In this document: in pieces, positions 22,201-27,502 of the stretch
Position numbering within the stretch: the stretch's first letter is position 1
Layout of the letters: every line of letters starts with the position of its first letter
NCBI GenBank assembly: GCA_900088475.1
Contig: FLMG01001682.1
Span: 1-27,502, forward strand
Source of the DNA: Hyphochytrium catenoides
Taxonomy: Eukaryota; Sar; Hyphochytriomycetes; Hyphochytriales; Hyphochytriaceae
Direction: 5' to 3'
Length of the DNA: 27,502 nucleotides
The notes under the pieces: generated by a model
The model's input: the letters and a program-made list of their open reading frames with translations, nothing else
Told to the model about the DNA's origin: nothing
Database searches by the model: none
Position numbers and translations under genes: made by a program

Positions 22201-25200
22201 GAACAAACTGAGACAACAAGAAGCTCTTGCCAGAACGGCGAAAGATCAGTCGGGAAACTCTCTTCCGTCATCCGAGCTTTACGACCAGATCGTACAACTC
22301 TCCCCCCTATCTTTGTGTTGCTTCAGGGGCCTCTCCCTACATCTCCACCGGTTTCGTTTGCAGGGACTTTTACGATATCCTAAGCTTGAGGAGTTTCAGA
22401 AGAGGACACACATGCTTCTCCCTGGATCTACCCTCACAGACTTAGAAATTATGGAGGTGATTGATGCTCGCTTGCTTCCACTTGCTTCCCAATCCAATGC
22501 TGCTTTTGGGGATCTGTTGTTACTGTTAGTCCCTCGGCTTGATCTACCACTAAAACCTTTCACAATGCTCTCTTCGCTAAGCATAGCCTTCGACTCTCTG
22601 CAGAGATTAGAGGATGGGAAGAAGCAGTATTCTCTTCTTTGGTTGGTGGATCGCACTCATACTCCCTTTGGGAGGAGAATGTTACGCGAATGGCTTAGAA
22701 AGCCCTTGCGAGACCTAAGGTCACAGGCAGTTGTATACGCAACACAGCTTCACCTCTAGTTTTAGCCGTACTGCTTAGGGAGCCCTACACTCCATGTCTT
22801 CGTCGCCTCTCTTTGGCCATGTGGCAGAGCTGTTCTTACCGTCCTCTTACTGACTCCTTAAATTGACAGAGCGTCTCCTTCTTAGGGCTATAGAAGAGCG
22901 GCTGGAAGCAGTCTCAGAATTAGCATCTGCTCCTGCTGTGCTAGAACCATTTATTGGAGTAGGCCCCAATTTACTTCGTCTAGCTGCTTTCTCTTTCGTA
23001 CCAGTTCCTGACTTTAAGTCATTTCAGTGTGAAATTGTTGGGCGAGTCTCGGGCGTAGGCTGACACAGATTTTGCTTCTTTACTCCTGCCGCTCATGAAT
23101 TTGCTATCCCCCTCTCACACAGAACTGTGGCTTGCGTCGGCTCAGGTTTAGATGCCTACTCAAATATTCGAACTCCGCTTCTTTTTCTCCCCCCAAGGTC
23201 CTTCGGAAGCTCCCGGATCTAGAGCATCGTTTGGAACGTGTGAAGTGCTTGAAGAGTCGACCACAGGAGTTTGAAAGCATCGTCAGGGCAATTCAAACAG
23301 TCACAGAGGTTTTGCCTGTTCCTCATCAGGTAAGGACTATGCAAAGTGGGCGAAGGAACGGGATACTGCTCTAAGTATATACATTTCCCCGTAGGCTTCC
23401 TCGTTGAGCGCCTCGCTCCTACGGCACCTATTTCTCTCTTTACCGTCTTCTCTTTCTAGGATCGTGAAGCGTGTCTCGGAGCTGATCAGTCTGGAGGCTG
23501 CTGCAGCCAAAGACATTGTAAGTCTGCCTGAGATTACTTTAGTAAACAAAAAAGCATCAAGGCCCTATAAGTTAATAGTCAAGGGAACGGAAAGTGGTAA
23601 GACTGAGAAAAGGAACAGTTCGATCTCCCAGTGCCAGAAAAAGTATATGGTGGAGAGAGGGCGGTCACCACGAGTATATGATCGTGGAGAGAGGGCGGCG
23701 GTCACCACGAGGCAATGGGCAAAACAGCAGGTGGAAACTGGCAATCCAGGTTGAGTTTCACTATTACCTTTGCCTCCCCCAGGTTGGGACCTTCACATCC
23801 TCTGAAGCATTCCCGGAAGTTTTTCAACTTAAGGAGCAGATCAATCAAGTGGAGGGCCAATTTGACGAGGAATTGCAATCAATCAGGTAAGCGGGAGAGA
23901 AGAGAATCACTGGGAGGGGAACTAAGGCATATGCTCTCTTGCGCTCTGCTCCATGATATATCCGCGCTCAACAAGCTTAGCGGCGGAACGGCTGAGATCT
24001 AGTCCTGACTGTTTATAGTTGGCGTCCTTCCACTATCACATGCCCGTCCGTTCCGGGATATTTCTCATATTCTGCCTCGTCTACAACTTGAAGGCGGACG
24101 TTACGGAAACCTCGGGTTCAGTTTTTCAGTCTGAAAACCGGGCCTTCCAGCTCGCGGGATTATTTGATAGAAGTGCCGCATGCTGAAGTTAGCCGCTTGG
24201 TCCCCCCGGATTGGCAGACTGTGAACAGCACAAAGACGATGAGCAGGTTTAGGACACCAAGGACCAATGACTTGTGTCTGCAGGTAACAGTAACGCCAAG
24301 CAAAAAATCCTTGTTCGAGATGATATTGTAGCTAATGGACAGGAGGCCGGACCGCTAAAACCAATGGTGCCATCCTGGGCCATCCGTGGGCGTGCCGCCT
24401 CTGCTTTGTGTCCAAGCATTGTCGCTCTTCGTCTTTTTTCGACGTCTGCTACTTTCTCTGCCTTTGGGTTAACAGCCAGAAAAGATGCCATTTACTACGG
24501 GCCATGCTTTGGCTTCTCAAGTTCCGAGTCCTCTGCCACTGTGTCTCTAGAATAGGCCGTGTTCATTTGCACCGTTCTTTTCAGGAACCACGTCCTCACG
24601 CTCTCTGTTGTCTCTTTGGCTTGTCCTGCTCGGCCTTCGTAGCTGGAAAGATTTAAGGAAGAGCTGATGATTGAAGCTGATCGCAGCTGGAAGAAGTTTC
24701 TCAGCAACATCTTGCGCGACATCTACATCCCTATCTCTATTACTGTCAATACTCTCAGTCATTTCGACTGTCTTCTCTCCCTTGCGCAAGTCGCTACCAG
24801 GCCCGGTAAGTAGTAAAAAAGATAGGCCGAAAGTGAAGACAGAGGAAGTCCGCATGAGGGTAGGGCCGAATAGGTGCGGTATGGAGGACGGGAAGATGTC
24901 AGGTCGTCGTTATCAATGCTCATTCAGCATGCCTTCGGACTCACAGCATATTATTGACGCTCTCTTCTCTGTCTCTGTCTCCTCGTTCTGCCGTTCACAA
25001 GGCTATTGTCGCCCCTCTTTCTCGTCGAGACGAGTGACGCAGATTGTTGGTGCTAGACATCCGCTTCTGGATCAAGTGATGGGAGGATCGTATGTACCGA
25101 ACGACATCAATTTGGGAGGTGATGAGCTACAAGTGACATTTCTGCTCTTATCCGACAAAGTGCTAAATTAAGGTCGTTTGGCGCCTTTACCCTCGATGGC

Positions 25201-26851
25201 ATGGGTCCCTCGCTTCCTCTTCTAAATGGATCCCTCACTTCCTCTGCTTGTCACTGTACTAGCTAGTATCTAATATTTGTGCGCGCTGAAACTCACTTCG
25301 CTTTCATTTCTAAAGGTGGCTTGGAGGATAGGATTTGCACAGTGTTGACAGGTCCTAATATGGTGAGTGAATTGAAAGGAGTGTTGCTGGCATCGGTTGT
25401 AAGGCATTCTTGGTCCTCCTGAATCTCTCTCCTCGTGCCTACTCTTCTGATAATTTGTGGCCCAACCTTGCGATCACTGATATATCTCTTCTAATGCAGG
25501 GAGGGAAATCTAGGTAAAGATATACCAGGCAGATCCCTACTACCTTCTTCTCAACTCAAGCTAAGGGTTTACCTTAGCCAAGGTTGCGATACCGTTGCTT
25601 TCTTCTGTGTCAGCAACTTGTCCGCTCGAGAGTCTCAAGATCTGCTCACTTTTCTCGTCTTCTGATGAAGCTTTGTCTGACTATGTAGTCTCGTATATTC
25701 CTCATCTCACACCACGTTACCCTAGTCTAACTCTCTTCTCCTCGGGTCAAACGGTTGCAGCTTCATAAAGACCGTTGCCCTCGTAGTCCTCCTTGCACAG
25801 GTTGGATGTTACGTACCCGCGACCTCTGCCTCTCTTTGCATCTATGATGCAATTTACACCCGGATGAGTGCTACAGATGACATCGCGACCGGAAGGAGTA
25901 CATTTTTTGTAGAGCTTTCACAGACAGCCGAAGTGCTAAAGAATGCCACAGGTAAATTCCGAGTAGCTACCTTCTCCACGTCCTTTCCATACGTCCTGAG
26001 CTGAGAGAAGGACCTCTAGCAGCAGCTTTGGTCTACACTTTACGTTGTTGATTATATTCTCTCTTGCGTTAACAGTGATCATTGCGATACCAGCGGGCTG
26101 GTCCCTCTATGTTCGCAACCACTCTCTCTCTCTTTTTCCCTCTTTGTTCCTCTTTTACATCCTTCCTCTACCATCTGCCCTTTAGTCTATCATCACCCTA
26201 ACCAACCTACTTTGCTGTCGCATGTTCGTGTTTTTCTCACGCGCTCTCTTAGAAAACTCCCTCGTCATTATAGACGAACTGGGCCGAGGAACGTCTACGC
26301 ATGATGGAGTGGCCATTGCATACGCTACCCTCTATTACCTGGTAAATGCTAGGAAGTGCACGACACTTTTTGTCACGCACTATCCCATCCTCGCCGAAAT
26401 TGCTTCTCTCTCTCGCCCTGGAGCCGTCATCAACGCTCATATGGGATACTTAGAAGTGGCGGAGGATGGAGAAGAGCTGAGCCAACAAGGAAGAGATGCA
26501 TCGGGAGAAGATACGATCAACGGAAGAGATGTGTCCCAGGATTTAGAGGACAGTGATGGTGGAGAAAGTACCCCACGGAAGCGAACGGATAAGGCACAGG
26601 GTGCGCAAGGTAGCCCTGGCATGGAGAGGAGCCAAGAGAGAGTGAAGAGGGATGAACCGAAGAAGAGAGTCGTGTTCCTGTATAAGCTGATCGAGGGGGC
26701 GGCAAGCCACAGCTATGGCCTAAATGTGGCTCGGATGGCTGGGCTGAGCCCACAGCTGCTAGCGAGGGCTGAGGAGAAAGCACGAGAATTTATTGAGAAG
26801 AATCAACATCGAAGCTCCTCTCTCTTCCTCAACGCAAAGGCAAAGACATAA
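19223..26851 (+). CDS. MSH3: DNA mismatch repair protein MSH3 (MutS homologue 3)
   Basis: Exons: 19223-19445, 19698-20185, 20557-20747, 20997-21117, 21377-21648, 21889-22719, 22886-22958, 23198-23329, about 23470-23517, 23783-23886, 24130-24283, 24643-24805, 25002-25118, 25316-25362, 25500-25513, 25761-25951, 26253-26851. The sum is 3,768 nt, 1,255 residues. Residues 6-13 (QTLLSRFF) form a PCNA-binding PIP box. The mismatch-binding domain begins near residue 205 ([38 protein letters not shown]). Next come the connector ([15 protein letters not shown]), the lever/clamp region ([33 protein letters not shown]) and the ATPase: TGPNMGGKSS Walker A (984-993), STFFVE (1039-1044), [16 protein letters not shown] Walker B (1060-1075), TLFVTHYP. 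The family pairs with MSH2 as MutS-beta in the nucleus, binds insertion/deletion loops and starts repair. The PIP box and the MSH3-type mismatch-binding segment separate it from MSH6. The length slightly exceeds human MSH3, owing to insertions. No key ATPase residue is missing. Uncertain points: donor at 21118 (GTTCAG) and acceptor near 23459/23469. Confidence 0.96.
23643..23710 (+). repeat. Imperfect tandem duplication in an MSH3 intron
   Basis: Two adjacent copies, 23643-23673 (31 nt) and 23674-23710 (37 nt), both start GTATATG and end GGTCACCACGA around a GTGGAGAGAGGGCGG core. The second copy carries two 3-nt additions. The repeat lies inside the 265-nt intron 23518-23782, so it does not change the protein. 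It looks like a recent local duplication. Confidence 0.75.
25500..25513 (+). other. MSH3: 14-nt MSH3 microexon encoding the Walker A GGKS
   Basis: The acceptor CTAATGCAG (25491-25499) precedes GGAGGGAAATCTAG, followed by the donor GTAAAG at 25514. The upstream exon ends in frame after TGPNM (25362), and the downstream exon starts at 25761 with the base that completes a serine codon. Together they give the family-typical TGPNMGGKSSFIK. Without this exon the protein would lack its nucleotide-binding lysine, so it must be constitutive for function. Confidence 0.92.
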
Positions 26852-27502
26852 AGAGTATGGTATCACTCTTGTGCGCTTTCTCTATCTCCCTCATCATTGC
26901 GAACGGTACATGTTGTGGGGTGACAGCATGGACAGGATAGGTGAAGTCCTGCCACTTCACAAGGAGAGACCACAAGGATTTGCATCCGAGAGCGCCGGAT
27001 GCCTTCTTGTGTCTCTCTCTCTTTTTCTTTCTCCTTTCTTCTCTCTGCGGTTAGTGATCTACACTACCGGGTAGTTCTACCCCTTTCCAGCAGATCGATC
27101 GAATTTCAAGCAGTGTCTGCCCGTCAGGACGCTAAGGCTTTGGTGACTTCACTCGTCTCAGGGTACTGGGATAGGAAGAGACAGCACACTCATCTAAACA
27201 AGCCGCCGGAGGGGAAAGAGAGCATAGGAAGGAAGCATGTAAAAAACTAGAAGAGGCAAAAAGAGAGGTAAGCAAGAAGAGAGCGAGCCAGAGAGGGAAA
27301 GCGAGGTCAAGGGTCGTCTCTGTCTTGAGGAGCATCAGCGTCATGAGGCCTTAACCTATGTCGCTCGCTAGTAAAGTTCTGTCCTGAGAAAAGGAAACAG
27401 TCGAACAGGCCGACCTTTCCCTTTTCCCTCCTTACTTTTGCCTACTCAAGCCAGCAAGGAAGCGTCCTTTGATGCTGGTGATCATTGCTCACCTCTCTCT
27501 TT
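26852..27502. other. 3' flank of MSH3 with an unassigned open stretch
   Basis: MSH3 ends with TAA at 26849-26851. Beyond it, a pyrimidine-rich tract (about 27008-27050) and an acceptor-like CCTTTCCAG (27082-27090) precede a 27091-27250 stretch that is open to a TAG and reads as a plausible Lys/Arg-rich C-terminal exon. I find no upstream exon with a matching phase-2 donor: the MSH3 last exon has no GT near its end, and the one phase-2 GT available (27075) would give a 20-nt intron. It may belong to a gene I cannot complete. The remainder, 27251-27502, is AG-rich then CT-rich with nothing I can support. Confidence 0.3.

Noticed and set aside
27132-27344. 70-codon minus-strand frame with hydrophobic, membrane-like content
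   Set aside because: It is the reverse of an AG-rich purine tract, which always reads as Leu/Phe/Ser, and has no supporting context.

Overview
The window is nuclear DNA from a eukaryote with many introns. Reading frames are interrupted by GT...AG introns with strong pyrimidine tracts before the acceptors, and one conserved gene (MSH3) can be rebuilt exon by exon with codon phase kept at the joins. Codon use is mixed and the base composition is close to even. Most introns are about 60-300 nt, with a few of about 37-41 nt. CT/GA simple repeats are common in introns and flanks. A unicellular alga or other protist fits this picture, but the lineage cannot be fixed from sequence alone.

Layout: (1) 1-856 is GA/GT microsatellite DNA and the 5' flank of the first gene. 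(2) About 857-8431, plus strand: a very large armadillo-repeat protein of about 1,850 residues, with an N-terminal coiled coil, about 26 ARM-like repeats and a Ser/Gly-rich tail, in 11 exons. (3) 8432-10286: a stretch of about 1.85 kb with no convincing gene, holding two inverted repeats. (4) About 10287-17719, plus strand: a gene of about 20 exons whose product (about 1,360 residues in my model) I do not recognise. (5) 17720-18143: the spacer between two convergent 3' ends. (6) 19159-18144, minus strand: a small, charged coiled-coil protein of about 226 residues, four exons, unrecognised. (7) 19223-26851, plus strand: a complete MSH3 homologue (MutS homologue 3, mismatch repair), about 1,255 residues in about 17 exons. 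(8) 26852-27502: 3' flank, with one unassigned open stretch.

MSH3 pairs with MSH2 as MutS-beta, which recognises insertion/deletion loops in DNA. Here it starts only 63 bp from the divergent minus-strand gene, so the two probably share a promoter. The ARM protein and the unknown large gene have no visible functional link to MSH3. I found no mobile element, CRISPR array, rRNA or convincing tRNA. The most unusual items are the unrecognised 20-exon gene, the 14-nt microexon carrying most of the MSH3 Walker A loop, a charged insertion inside the MSH3 ATPase domain, and the very compact divergent promoter.
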